Shown piece by piece: positions 43,222 through 54,138 of a DNA stretch of 64,000 bases. A program made the position numbers and the translations under genes. Below the pieces are notes generated by a model. The model saw only the letters and a list, made by a program, of their open reading frames with translations, was not told the DNA's origin and did not search any database. The stretch is from Methanobacteriota archaeon (lineage in GTDB: Archaea > Thermoplasmatota > Poseidoniia > Poseidoniales > Thalassarchaeaceae). Where the stretch lies: the NCBI GenBank assembly GCA_016845365.1, contig JAERST010000015.1:1-64000 (forward strand). Direction: 5' to 3'. Within the stretch, counting starts at the first letter, position 1; every line of letters begins with the position of its first letter.

Positions 43222-44097
43222 GTGCATCAGACCACAAAACGGCTCGCTGCAAGCGTATTCAGCATCGGCTTATTGTTGCCGATGCTGGCGATTTTGATTT
43301 CGACTGCTACCCCAGTAATCGCCGCCTCAAACGACTGTTCAGTTGCCCCGGGGGTTGGACTTGGCCAATTTACCGGCGAAGTAATTGGAGTCGAAGAGGA
43401 TGAGTGGTGGGATTGGTCAGGAGGGGAATCGGACTCACTCCACTCGCTAAAATCAGACATCTATGTCGAGATCGAATTAGACGAGGATTATGCCCAAGCC
43501 CTCAGGATGGAATTAGTCCCAGGCTATTCCTACACATTCTGCGTCGAATTTCACGCCGACCCGGAAGACCCACCGACGAATAGCCCGATCGGCGATGTGT
43601 ACCTTCTGAGTGAATCAAATTGGAATTCATACCAACGCGAATACGAGGCTCAGAAGAATGGCTGGGGAATGACTGAGGAAGATTTCAACTGGATGCCAGT
43701 AGAGTGGCGAGACATGATTATCTTCATTCCGTTCCGAGACACTCATGCTTACGAGAATAAGCGCAGTACCACATTTTCCACGGCTCTTGACAATGATAAT
43801 CGTGGATTTGTATCTTGGTTCAGCGAACCGGGTGATGCGCAATATTACCTAGTTCTGGACAATTGGAATAATACTCGACAAAACGATGCATTACCTGTCG
43901 ATGGCGACATGATTGTGCAGGTTTGGGTCGACGTCGAGGAGAGGTTGACACTTCCAAAATTCACCGCTTACATAATCGTCGGACTACTTCCGATAAGTTG
44001 CATAATCGTACCACTGATTCTGCACTCGAGATACCACGCCAGTGGGCTTGAAGAACAACCCGACGAACCTCAAATTGTCCCGCTATTGGAACAGTAA
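43222..44097 (+). CDS. Exported single-pass membrane protein of unknown function
   Basis: A 291-residue product with a signal peptide (about 1-35, ending near VIAAS), an acidic, aromatic-rich external domain (36-245) and a C-terminal membrane helix (about 248-270) with a short tail. I recognise no family. The external part holds only two cysteines (SNDCS and YTFCVEF), probably one disulfide. It starts at GTG 43222, 2 bases after the stop of the M30-like protease, so it is almost certainly cotranscribed. A partner, inhibitor or anchor of that protease is possible but not shown. Confidence 0.75.
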   Translation: MHQTTKRLAASVFSIGLLLPMLAILISTATPVIAASNDCSVAPGVGLGQFTGEVIGVEEDEWWDWSGGESDSLHSLKSDIYVEIELDEDYAQALRMELVPGYSYTFCVEFHADPEDPPTNSPIGDVYLLSESNWNSYQREYEAQKNGWGMTEEDFNWMPVEWRDMIIFIPFRDTHAYENKRSTTFSTALDNDNRGFVSWFSEPGDAQYYLVLDNWNNTRQNDALPVDGDMIVQVWVDVEERLTLPKFTAYIIVGLLPISCIIVPLILHSRYHASGLEEQPDEPQIVPLLEQ

Positions 44098-44129
44098 ATT
44101 ACCGCGGCTCGAAAAGTAAGCCCGCTGTT

Positions 44130-44939
44130 TCAGTCGTACTGCAACATTTCCCAAGCGATGAAGAGATCAGAGGCGTTGATTCTGCCTTGGGATGAGAGAT
44201 GCGAACCGGTTTCCATCGTTGAATAGACGAGGTCTTGGTGGAGAAGAGGCCCGTGGATTCGAGTCCAATCTCCGCCTGCTCCCAAGCCCATGATCGCCGT
44301 CTTGAGTTCTGACTCCTTGAGATTCCAAGCGGCTTCGAACAATTTGAGCCCAGAGTTTCGACCCGATGTCTTGTAGCAGACCTTGAGAATCTCGCCGCTG
44401 GATGCCATGTCCTCGATGTCCGAGACGATTTCGGATGCACTACCAGGCTCATCATCAGCGTGCGATGAAGCGATGACACGAGTTTTCCCCTCTGCCATCG
44501 ACATCAATTCAGCACGAGTCTTGGATTCGATATCGGTTTCCAAATCGACCCAACTAACGCCGCTCTCGATCGCTGCTCGCAAAACCTCGATTCGCTGCTC
44601 CTCACTTCCGGGAAAGTGGCCGCCTTGGCGTTCAGGGCGGCAGGTGAGGACGACAGGAAGGTCGATTCCACCCTTGAATGCGTCCAGAGAGGCTTCCAAA
44701 TCGACCGAATCGAATGGTTGGGCGATGAATTCGGGTGGTGTGTAAACTGGCCTCCTGCGGCGTCCATCGCCCTCTGACGGGTCGATTTCGACAGGCTCGG
44801 GTGGTTTTTCGCGAACCCAGAGCCTGTCGAGGCGAACCTCGCACAAATCAGCACCAACGGCGGTCGCACGAGCCGCGTCGGCCAGCATCTCCTCTACCGT
44901 GCACCCAGACAGTGACACACAGATGGTAGGTCGACGCAT
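44130..44939 (-). CDS. aroD: Type I 3-dehydroquinate dehydratase
   Basis: The product (269 residues) has the type I DHQase signatures: CVSLSGCTVEEM at the start, CEVRLDRL (about 36-43), the catalytic His in IASSHADDEPG (about 168) and the Schiff-base Lys in EILKVCYKTSG (about 196). It dehydrates 3-dehydroquinate in the shikimate pathway. ATG 44939 fits the family; the open frame upstream to 45074 runs through the promoter and hairpins. Family enzymes are usually about 220-250 residues; the extra length is a charged insertion (about 45-70). aroA lies 6 kb away on the other strand. Confidence 0.9.
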   Translation of the reverse strand: MRRPTICVSLSGCTVEEMLADAARATAVGADLCEVRLDRLWVREKPPEPVEIDPSEGDGRRRRPVYTPPEFIAQPFDSVDLEASLDAFKGGIDLPVVLTCRPERQGGHFPGSEEQRIEVLRAAIESGVSWVDLETDIESKTRAELMSMAEGKTRVIASSHADDEPGSASEIVSDIEDMASSGEILKVCYKTSGRNSGLKLFEAAWNLKESELKTAIMGLGAGGDWTRIHGPLLHQDLVYSTMETGSHLSSQGRINASDLFIAWEMLQYD

Positions 44940-44963
44940 CGAGTCGCGCGACCGTCGAGGTCT

Positions 44964-44971
44964 GTTTAATC
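44964..44971 (-). promoter_or_regulatory. TATA box of aroD
   Basis: On the minus strand GATTAAAC is centred about 28 bases upstream of the aroD ATG at 44939. This spacing implies a leaderless transcript or one with a very short leader, which is common in archaea. Confidence 0.45.
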
Positions 44972-44987
44972 GTATTGTGAGTCTAAA

Positions 44988-45004
44988 CCCCTCCTTTGGA
45001 GGGG
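44988..45004. other. Hairpin in the aroD-gyrB divergent region
   Basis: CCCCTCC and GGAGGGG form a perfect 7-bp stem with a TTT loop. It lies 17 bases upstream of the aroD TATA element. The rest of the 229-base region holds C-rich tracts (about 45056-45097) and the larger hairpin at 45122. Confidence 0.5.
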
Positions 45005-45087
45005 TGAGTGAGGTGGAAATAGGGGTCCGAAAGGGCCTGATTACTTTCACTTTCAGCCCCTTTGACCCCCCCATTCAGTAGTATTGA

Positions 45088-47121
<2,034 letters not shown>

Positions 47122-47127
47122 GGTGAG

Positions 47128-49836
47128 ATGATGAGCGAAGATTTGCAGCGAAGATTCGTCTCTGAGGAGATGAAAGAGAGTTACATCAACTACGCGATGA
47201 GCGTCATTATTGGCCGCGCATTGCCCGACGTTCGCGACGGTTTGAAGCCGGTCCATCGGCGAATCCTTTGGGGTATGCACCAGGCAGGTCACACCCACGA
47301 AAAGAGCTACAGCAAGTCTGCTCGCTCCGTCGGTGAAGTGATGGGTAAGTACCACCCTCACGGCGACCAAGCGCTCTACGACACGATGGTTAGGATGGCT
47401 CAGGATTTCTCTCTGCGCTATCCTCTCATCGATGGCCAGGGCAACTTTGGCTCCATCGATGGCGATCCGCCGGCAGCTATGCGTTACACAGAGAGCCGGC
47501 TGGATCGACTCTCCTCACACATGTTGGATGATATCAACAAGGATACCATCGACATGGTGGCTAATTTCGATGATAGTGAACATGAGCCGACGGTTCTTCC
47601 GTCGCGCCTACCCAATTTGTTGCTAAATGGCAGCGACGGAATCGCCGTCGGAATGGCGACCAAGATTCCACCACACAACCTCAATGAGGTCGCCGCAGCG
47701 GTCCGATTCCACACCGAGAAGGTGATTGAAGAGGACCGCAAGAGGTCGCTTGACAAGCCTCCGAAAATCGACGCTCTGGAATATATGGAGCACCTGAAGG
47801 GACCTGATTTCCCGACAGGTGCGACAATTTACGGCATCGATGGGATCCTCGATATGTACCGCACCGGCCAAGGACGATTCCACATTCGCTCCGATGCCGA
47901 AGTCCGCGACGATTCATCTGGCAAGCGAATCATCATCACATCGATTCCCTACCAAGTCCGCAAGGCGGGAATGTTGCAGGGAATCGCCGACCTCGTCTCG
48001 AAGGAAACAGTCAAGGGAATTCGCGACATTCGAGACGAGTCGAGCAAAGAAGGAATCCGGGTCGTTATTGAGATCAAGAATAATGCCGACCCGCACGCAA
48101 TTCTCAACCAATTGTATCAGTCAAGCCGGCTGCAAGAATCCTACTCAGCGAACATGATGGGAATCCTCAACGGCAAGCCGGTCCAACTCGACCTCTCGAC
48201 GATTCTCCACACCTACATGCGCCACCGCGAGACTGTTATCGAGCGCCGAACACAATTCGAGCTCGACAAAGCGGAGGCTCGCGCGCACATTCTCGAAGGA
48301 CTAATGCGCGCTCAATCCCGCATGGCAGAAATCATCGAAGTAGGGCGCAATTCAGACTCGCGCGACCAATTCGAAGGCTACCTGCGCGGCGAAGAAAAGT
48401 ACCCGAAAATCAAGCGCTTCGACTTCTCGCAGAAGCAAGCCAAGGCAATCGCCGAGCGCCGACTCTACCAATTGACGAAGTTGAATGTCAAAGAGGTCGA
48501 GGATGAACTCAACAAACTCAAGGAGGCCATCAAGGAATTCACAGCCATCCTCGACAGCCGAAAGCGTCGCCTCGAAATCCTCCTCGAAGAACTCGAACAG
48601 GTCGTCGAGAAGCACGGCGACGAGCGCCGAACTCACATCGACCCAACCCCGCTTTCGATGGACCGCGAGGACCTTGTGGCCGAGCGGGCACTGGTAATTT
48701 CACTCACCCAAGACAATTACATCCGTCACCTGCCAGTCGAAGCCTTCCGCCTACAGAATCGCGGCGGCAAGGGGCTGAAAGGAGTCGCAACCAAGGACGA
48801 GGACGCTCCGGCAGCAATCGTCACCTGCTTCTCGAAGGATAGATTGCTGATCTTCACCGACCAAGGACGCGTCTACGGCTTGCGTGCTTGGGAAACTCCA
48901 CTCGCGAGCCGCTACGGTCGCGGAACGCACATCAGAAATCTGCTACAAGGAATCCGCGACGATGAGAAGGTCGTATCGATTCTCCCATTGGACCGCGAGT
49001 TAATCGAGAATCCAGAAGGACACTACCTCATCTTCGCCACAGGCCAAGGCCGCATCAAGCGCAGCCGACTCGCGGAATATGTCAAGATTAACCGCAATGG
49101 AAAGTACGCGCTGAAATTCGCTTCCGAGAACGATGCTCTAGTCCAAGTTCGGCCAGCAACCGATGCTGACCACGTGGTGCTAGTATCGTCAGGCGGCTAC
49201 GCTTGCCGCTTCCTTCCAGCGGATGTCAAGACGCGAACCGACCCGAATACTGGCGAGGTTCAGACCACTCATACGGTTCGCGTACAAGGACGAGTCAGTC
49301 AGGGAGTCAGCGGAATGAAACTCGGAGCCGGAGACAGCGTCATCGGCATGATCGTTACAGACGACGCAAACACCAGCGTTCTGACAATTTCGAAGTATGG
49401 AATGGCCAAGCGCAGCCGACTAGGGTCTGGACAAATGATTCCAGTACTCGATGAAACAGGCTCGCAGTCACTCGATGACGGAGGCGAGCCGGTAACAGAA
49501 CGAGACGGCTACCGCAAGACAAACCGAGGAACAAAGGGAGTCCGAACAATGTCACTCTCAGACGAGGACAGCATCGTCGGAGTTCGACAAATTCCAGACC
49601 TTGACGACCAATTATTCATGCTAACCGCCAGCGGAATGATGATTCGAATGCCCGCGACACAAACCAAGGAAACCTTGGGTAAAGTCACCAAGGGCACCCG
49701 AATCATGGAGTTGCGCGACTCAGACAAGAAGTCCCACGTCGATGAAATCATCTTCGTCGCGCGACTACCAGCAGAGCTCCTCGACGGAGAGGATGACCTC
49801 GACGCAGAGGAAGTCCCGAGCGACGAAGAAGAGTGA
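47128..49836 (+). CDS. gyrA: DNA gyrase subunit A
   Basis: The 902-residue product has [20 protein letters not shown], the [10 protein letters not shown] region and the active-site Tyr in AMRYTE (about residue 124). A coiled region (about 430-510) and a six-bladed C-terminal DNA-wrapping domain follow. The GyrA-box is present as [10 protein letters not shown] at about 547, marking gyrase rather than topoisomerase IV. The acidic tail is typical. The start may be ATG 47128 or the adjacent ATG 47131, which sits better behind GAGGTGA. It pairs with gyrB in one operon. Confidence 0.96.
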   Translation: MMSEDLQRRFVSEEMKESYINYAMSVIIGRALPDVRDGLKPVHRRILWGMHQAGHTHEKSYSKSARSVGEVMGKYHPHGDQALYDTMVRMAQDFSLRYPLIDGQGNFGSIDGDPPAAMRYTESRLDRLSSHMLDDINKDTIDMVANFDDSEHEPTVLPSRLPNLLLNGSDGIAVGMATKIPPHNLNEVAAAVRFHTEKVIEEDRKRSLDKPPKIDALEYMEHLKGPDFPTGATIYGIDGILDMYRTGQGRFHIRSDAEVRDDSSGKRIIITSIPYQVRKAGMLQGIADLVSKETVKGIRDIRDESSKEGIRVVIEIKNNADPHAILNQLYQSSRLQESYSANMMGILNGKPVQLDLSTILHTYMRHRETVIERRTQFELDKAEARAHILEGLMRAQSRMAEIIEVGRNSDSRDQFEGYLRGEEKYPKIKRFDFSQKQAKAIAERRLYQLTKLNVKEVEDELNKLKEAIKEFTAILDSRKRRLEILLEELEQVVEKHGDERRTHIDPTPLSMDREDLVAERALVISLTQDNYIRHLPVEAFRLQNRGGKGLKGVATKDEDAPAAIVTCFSKDRLLIFTDQGRVYGLRAWETPLASRYGRGTHIRNLLQGIRDDEKVVSILPLDRELIENPEGHYLIFATGQGRIKRSRLAEYVKINRNGKYALKFASENDALVQVRPATDADHVVLVSSGGYACRFLPADVKTRTDPNTGEVQTTHTVRVQGRVSQGVSGMKLGAGDSVIGMIVTDDANTSVLTISKYGMAKRSRLGSGQMIPVLDETGSQSLDDGGEPVTERDGYRKTNRGTKGVRTMSLSDEDSIVGVRQIPDLDDQLFMLTASGMMIRMPATQTKETLGKVTKGTRIMELRDSDKKSHVDEIIFVARLPAELLDGEDDLDAEEVPSDEEE

Positions 49837-49882
49837 ACCGAACCGCTCGCCTTAAGCGGAAAACTCGGGTCGCCCGAACACT

Positions 49883-49969
49883 GCGGCAGTCGCATAGCCT
49901 GGCCATTGCGCTGGATTGCTAATCCAGTGGTGTTTCACCTCGGGAGTTCGAATCTCCCCTGCCGCGCCA
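49883..49969 (+). tRNA. tRNA-Ser (anticodon GCT), CCA encoded
   Basis: The acceptor stem pairs GCGGCAG with CTGCCGC, with G as discriminator and CCA encoded (49967-49969). The anticodon stem CTGGA/TCCAG encloses the loop TTGCTAA, anticodon GCT, which reads AGC/AGU serine codons. A long variable arm (class II) and the T-arm GGGAG-TTCGAAT-CTCCC are visible. It lies 46 bases after gyrA on the same strand. No intron is seen. Confidence 0.93.
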
Positions 49970-50016
49970 CCTTCAACCTCAACAGCATTCATGCTTGATG
50001 TGGCCTCTCAGCGAGC

Positions 50017-50862
50017 GTGGATGCTCTCGCTGTACTGACCACGGCTCTGAGCGCGCTCGCTGTTCTCGCATTCATTCTCCTCCTCGCGGTTTGGCTTCGA
50101 GTTCACAAATTACGACCATCAAACGACCGTTCTTGGGTCAATGATAACCAACATAACGCAACCATCGAATTCGACGGCGACACTGTCAGAATCCGCAATG
50201 TACGCGACTTCAATTGGCGCACAACCAAGGATTTCGACGAGAGATGGGTCGACGAAGAGTACGACCTCAACGAGGTCGAATCCATCTGGCTCACCTTGGA
50301 ATATTTCGACCCGAGGCACCGCCAGATGGCCCACACGATTCTATCCTGGGGCTTTGCAGACGGGCGAAGATTGGCCTGTTCAATCGAGGTGCGAAGGGAG
50401 AAGGGGGAGCGTTACCACCCAGTGCGAGGGCTGTTCCGGGAGTACGAACTGATCTACGTCTGGGCCACCGAGCGCGATGTCATCGGAGTCCGCACGCGCT
50501 GCCGAAAACACTCGATTACGCACCTATTCAAAGCGGTGGTTTTGGGTGAAGGCAACGAGCGCCGGATGCTTGAATCTTACCTGCGACGAACCAATGATTT
50601 GGTCGCTTCACCCGAGTGGTACAACACTCTGACCAATACCTGCACCACCAATATCGTCCACCACGTCAACGAGGTCTACCCCGGTCGGGTACCGCGGGCG
50701 GTTGCGATTTTGATGCCTGGATTGAGTCCGAAGTTGCTTGAGCGTGCCAATCTGATTGAGATGAGCGGCACGCTCGAGGAGACTCTTGCTGCGAGTGTCA
50801 TCGATGCGAAGGCCGATGCTTGGGATGGCGAGGCCGATTTTGGCGATGCAATTCGGGCTTGA
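50017..50862 (+). CDS. DUF4105-like membrane-anchored protein
   Basis: A 281-residue product with one N-terminal membrane helix (about 8-28) followed by a soluble domain. NATIEFDGDTVRIRNVRDFNW at about 48-68 resembles the F-x-G-D-x-V-x-I-x-NVR-x-F motif of DUF4105. HTILSWGF and the NTCTTNIVHHVNEVYPG stretch (about 210-227), with Cys/His typical of the family, follow. The function of DUF4105 is not established. The start is GTG 50017, shortly after the tRNA gene. The last codons and the stop are repeated downstream. Confidence 0.7.
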   Translation: MDALAVLTTALSALAVLAFILLLAVWLRVHKLRPSNDRSWVNDNQHNATIEFDGDTVRIRNVRDFNWRTTKDFDERWVDEEYDLNEVESIWLTLEYFDPRHRQMAHTILSWGFADGRRLACSIEVRREKGERYHPVRGLFREYELIYVWATERDVIGVRTRCRKHSITHLFKAVVLGEGNERRMLESYLRRTNDLVASPEWYNTLTNTCTTNIVHHVNEVYPGRVPRAVAILMPGLSPKLLERANLIEMSGTLEETLAASVIDAKADAWDGEADFGDAIRA

Positions 50863-50923
50863 GTGGGCGCTGCTCGGGTTTGAGTGGGGCTCTGGTTCGG
50901 GCTTGAGTGAGGCTCGGCTCTGG
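50853..50923 (+). repeat. Tandem copies of the DUF4105 gene 3' end
   Basis: Three units begin at 50853, 50874 and 50897 with TCGGGCTTGAGTG, TCGGGTTTGAGTG and TCGGGCTTGAGTG. The first contains the last codons (Arg-Ala) and the TGA stop at 50860-50862. The others repeat Arg-Val-stop and Arg-Ala-stop in register with the unit. The spacing is 21-23 bases. They fill much of the 119-base spacer before aroA. Confidence 0.65.
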
Positions 50924-50981
50924 CATCGGTCGGCTCGTGGGCTCGTCAATGGGTTGAATTGGCCGGCCTCGATGAGCGGGC

Positions 50982-52169
50982 GTGCTCAACATTCCAGCGA
51001 TGGCTTTGGCCGGCTCTCGCGATTGGGCTTCGCCGCCCTCGAAGAGCCACTTGATTCGTTGGTTGGCTCTCGCTGGGCAGGGGCGCAGTGAGTGCCTATT
51101 GCGCTTCGAGGGCGAGGCTGGGGCTGATGCTGAATCGATGGCTCGATGCTTGGAAGCAATGGGAGTCCGAGTCCATCGGGGTTCCGATGGTTGGTTGGTC
51201 GAGCCGCCTGCCGAAGGCTTGGCGGCTCCCTCGGATGTGCTCGATTGTGGCAATTCGGGCACGTCGGCTCGTGTGCTGACCGCGATGGCTGCGACGATGG
51301 GTGAGGCGGTCAGATTGGATGGTGATGAATCGCTTCGCGCGCGCAGTAGTGAGCTTGCTCGCGTGCTGCGCGAATTAGGAGTCAAAGTGAGCGGCGATGC
51401 TCTGCCGACAACGGTCAATGGTTCGATGCGAGGTGGGGCAAATGTCGACTTATCCACTTCGAGCCAGCCCCTCAGTGCCTTGATTTTGGCCTCACCGGGA
51501 CTGCCCGAAGCAGTAGAGATTCACCTTGAAGGCGAGGGGGTCAGTCGTGGCTACACAGGCATGACATTCGATGTCGCCAGAAGGTGCGGATGCCCTATCG
51601 AGATGGGCTCACCACTCATCCTCCAACCTTGGCAGGTACAAGCTCCTGAGGAGGTTGACATTCCTCCAGAACTCAGCTTATTCCCAATGGCCATCCTTCT
51701 CGAAATCCTCCACGAAGACTTGCAATTACGCACCTCGCTTCCCGCATATGACCCGCTGATGTTAATGGCGATCGATGCAATCGACCGAGCCGCTGGCGGC
51801 GAGGTCGACCTACGAGATGCAAGCGACCTCGTGACTCCTGCCGCCGTTTGGATGGCGCTGAGCGGCGGCGGCACGATTAGCGGAATCCCACACGCGCGCG
51901 GCAAGGAATCTGACCGCATCGCGCGCACCATCGAGTTGCTCGCAGCCTTCGGAATGCTCGCCGAGGAGACAGAAGACGGACTCACAATCCCTGGCGAGCA
52001 ATCACTTCAACGCCCAGATTCACCGGTCGAGACCCATCTCGACCACCGGTTAGCGATGACAGCAATGATTCTCGCCAGCAAGGTCGGCGCAGACATCGTC
52101 GGCGCCGAGATCTGTGATGTGACCCATCCCGGATTCATCGAGCAATTGCTCGGTCTGGCTCAACCATGA
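50982..52169 (+). CDS. aroA: 3-phosphoshikimate 1-carboxyvinyltransferase (EPSP synthase)
   Basis: The 395-residue product is slightly short for the family but complete in motifs: PPSKSHLIRWLAL (substrate Lys), DCGNSGTSARVL, the SSQPLSALILASP segment, GKESDRIARTI and HLDHRLAMT. It transfers enolpyruvate to shikimate-3-phosphate. The frame is closed by a TGA just upstream, so GTG 50982 is the first possible start; ATG 51000 is an alternative. The gene converges with mutL, and the two coding regions overlap by 10 bases at their 3' ends. Confidence 0.93.
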   Translation: MLNIPAMALAGSRDWASPPSKSHLIRWLALAGQGRSECLLRFEGEAGADAESMARCLEAMGVRVHRGSDGWLVEPPAEGLAAPSDVLDCGNSGTSARVLTAMAATMGEAVRLDGDESLRARSSELARVLRELGVKVSGDALPTTVNGSMRGGANVDLSTSSQPLSALILASPGLPEAVEIHLEGEGVSRGYTGMTFDVARRCGCPIEMGSPLILQPWQVQAPEEVDIPPELSLFPMAILLEILHEDLQLRTSLPAYDPLMLMAIDAIDRAAGGEVDLRDASDLVTPAAVWMALSGGGTISGIPHARGKESDRIARTIELLAAFGMLAEETEDGLTIPGEQSLQRPDSPVETHLDHRLAMTAMILASKVGADIVGAEICDVTHPGFIEQLLGLAQP

Positions 52170-54136
52170 CGGCCGAAGTGCCGGTCGAGATGGTCCATCG
52201 TCAACCGCAATACCGTCGGCCGACCGTGGACGCAGGCCCACGGATTTGGCACAGTGCGCATGTCCTGAAGCAATCTGCGCATCTGTGCCAGATTCAATTT
52301 CTCATTTGCTTTCACCGCCCCGCGACATGAGCGCATGAAGGCGACATGGTCGCGCAGGGCGGTGACCGCGTCGAACTCGCTAACCCCATCAGGAGCACTC
52401 GCGAGTTCGATCAATAAATCCTGCAAAAAGTCGTCCAATCCATCCCTCCCGACGAGGACCTCCGGCACGCTCGTGACAGCGAGTCCCTCGTCGACCACAT
52501 CGAATTCAATCCCCAGTTCCGAGAGTTTCGGCTGGCCCGCTACCGCTGCAGCCTTCTGCCGCGCACCGAGGGAAATCGTTACCGGAGAGAGAAGTTTTTG
52601 GCCTTGCCAATCGACCATTTGTTCGCGGAGTCGTTGGTATCGAATGCGTTCGTGGAGGGCGTGCTGGTCAACGATGAACAACTCCTCACCCCCCTCTGCC
52701 AAAATGTAAGAATCGGCCAACTGCGCCAATGGCACCATCTCTGGAAGGTCCGCTAATGCCTCCGCCTCCGGCACCGGTTCGTCGAGTGGTGAAGTCGATT
52801 TGCCCACCGCATGGCGGTGGAGTTCTCGCTCCTCGGATGAGAGTGAAGGGGCGACCGGCTCAGCCTCCAATCCGGGGAGCGTGTCCTGCTCTGTCGTCAG
52901 TTCGGATTCGGGTCTGGCTTGGGTTCGCTTTGTCGGCTCAACTGCGCCTCGTGCGCTGGAGAATCTGGTCTGAACCGTCGGGCTTTCGCTTGCTGCGCTG
53001 GCCCACTCTGGGAGTTTTGCCGCCGGTCGCGCTGCTGATTTCTTCGGCTCGGCTGATTCGGCTCGCTCGGCGATGCCTTCGAGGACCGTTGCCTCGCTCG
53101 CTTCTGGTCGGGTTGCGACGTGCGAGAGTGTGTGTTTGATCGAGCGCTCAAGCCGTTCGAGGACGCGCCAAGAATTCTTCAGACGAACCTCGCGCTTTGT
53201 CGGGTGGACATTGACATCGACCTCGTCTGGGGGCAACGTCAGGGTGAGGACTCCCATCGGATGTCGGCCGACCATCAAGCGGGTGTGGTAGCCTCTTCTG
53301 ACCGCTTGCAGGAATGGGCCGGGCGCTACCGGTCGCCCATTGACGAGAATGTGAATGTCGTCGGGTCGGCTGCGGGTTAGGCCGGGCGGCGATATCCATC
53401 CTGTCCATCGCTCATCGCCGGGTGCGTCGGCGTCAGCGGCCGAGGCTGAGAGAGGGATGAGTTCGGCCGAGGTTGCACCGAATAAGTCGTAGAGACGGTC
53501 TTCTGCTGATTCAGCTGGAGGGCAATCGAGGACTTTGCGTCCGTCGACTTCGACGAGAACTCCTGCACTGGGTTCTGCTAATGCTAATTGTACGCCGACA
53601 TCGACGATTGCTGCTGTTTCCGTTGAGGGTCGGCGTTGGAAGGAGAGTCGGGCGGGGACCTTTGCGAAGAGGTTCAGTACATCGATTCTGGTTCCCGGAG
53701 CGATGCCTGCTGCCTCAACTTCAGCGACGATTCCATTGTCGACTCGTATCTGTGCGCCCTCGCCTTCTCCAATTCGGCTGGCTACCGTCAACTCGCTGAC
53801 CGCACCTATCGAGGCGAGGGCTTCTCCACGGAATCCCTTGGTCTCGATTTGATTGAGGTCATCGGGCCCGCTGAGTTTGCTCGTCGCGTGGCGGGTGATT
53901 GCCAGCGGGAGTTCGCCTGCTGGGATTCCATGACCATCGTCGATTACCGTGATGCGGTCGAAGCCGCCGCGTTCAATCTCGATTCGGACGCGGCTGGCGC
54001 CGGCATCGAATGAATTCTCGACGAGTTCCTTGACGACCTGTGCCGGTCGTTCGACGACCTCACCGGCTGCGATCTTGCCAATCGTCAACTCGTCGAGTTG
54101 CTTGATGGCTACTCGCTCCGGCTTCTCCAATGCCAT
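52160..54136 (-). CDS. mutL: DNA mismatch repair protein MutL
   Basis: The 658-residue product has the MutL GHKL ATPase: KIAAGEVVERPAQVVKELVENS, DAGASR, DDGHGI, ATSK and GFRGEALASI. A variable linker (about 340-460) and a C-terminal dimerisation domain follow. The endonuclease-type motif reads DQHALHERIRYQ, so the last conserved Glu of DQHA(x)2E(x)4E is Gln. SCRGAVKA and CVHGRP stand in for the zinc-site motifs. ATG 54136 is set by GGAGG 7 bases upstream, 2 bases after the mutS stop codon. It works with MutS in mismatch repair. Confidence 0.95.
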   Translation of the reverse strand: MALEKPERVAIKQLDELTIGKIAAGEVVERPAQVVKELVENSFDAGASRVRIEIERGGFDRITVIDDGHGIPAGELPLAITRHATSKLSGPDDLNQIETKGFRGEALASIGAVSELTVASRIGEGEGAQIRVDNGIVAEVEAAGIAPGTRIDVLNLFAKVPARLSFQRRPSTETAAIVDVGVQLALAEPSAGVLVEVDGRKVLDCPPAESAEDRLYDLFGATSAELIPLSASAADADAPGDERWTGWISPPGLTRSRPDDIHILVNGRPVAPGPFLQAVRRGYHTRLMVGRHPMGVLTLTLPPDEVDVNVHPTKREVRLKNSWRVLERLERSIKHTLSHVATRPEASEATVLEGIAERAESAEPKKSAARPAAKLPEWASAASESPTVQTRFSSARGAVEPTKRTQARPESELTTEQDTLPGLEAEPVAPSLSSEERELHRHAVGKSTSPLDEPVPEAEALADLPEMVPLAQLADSYILAEGGEELFIVDQHALHERIRYQRLREQMVDWQGQKLLSPVTISLGARQKAAAVAGQPKLSELGIEFDVVDEGLAVTSVPEVLVGRDGLDDFLQDLLIELASAPDGVSEFDAVTALRDHVAFMRSCRGAVKANEKLNLAQMRRLLQDMRTVPNPWACVHGRPTVLRLTMDHLDRHFGRHG

Positions 54137-54138
54137 TC

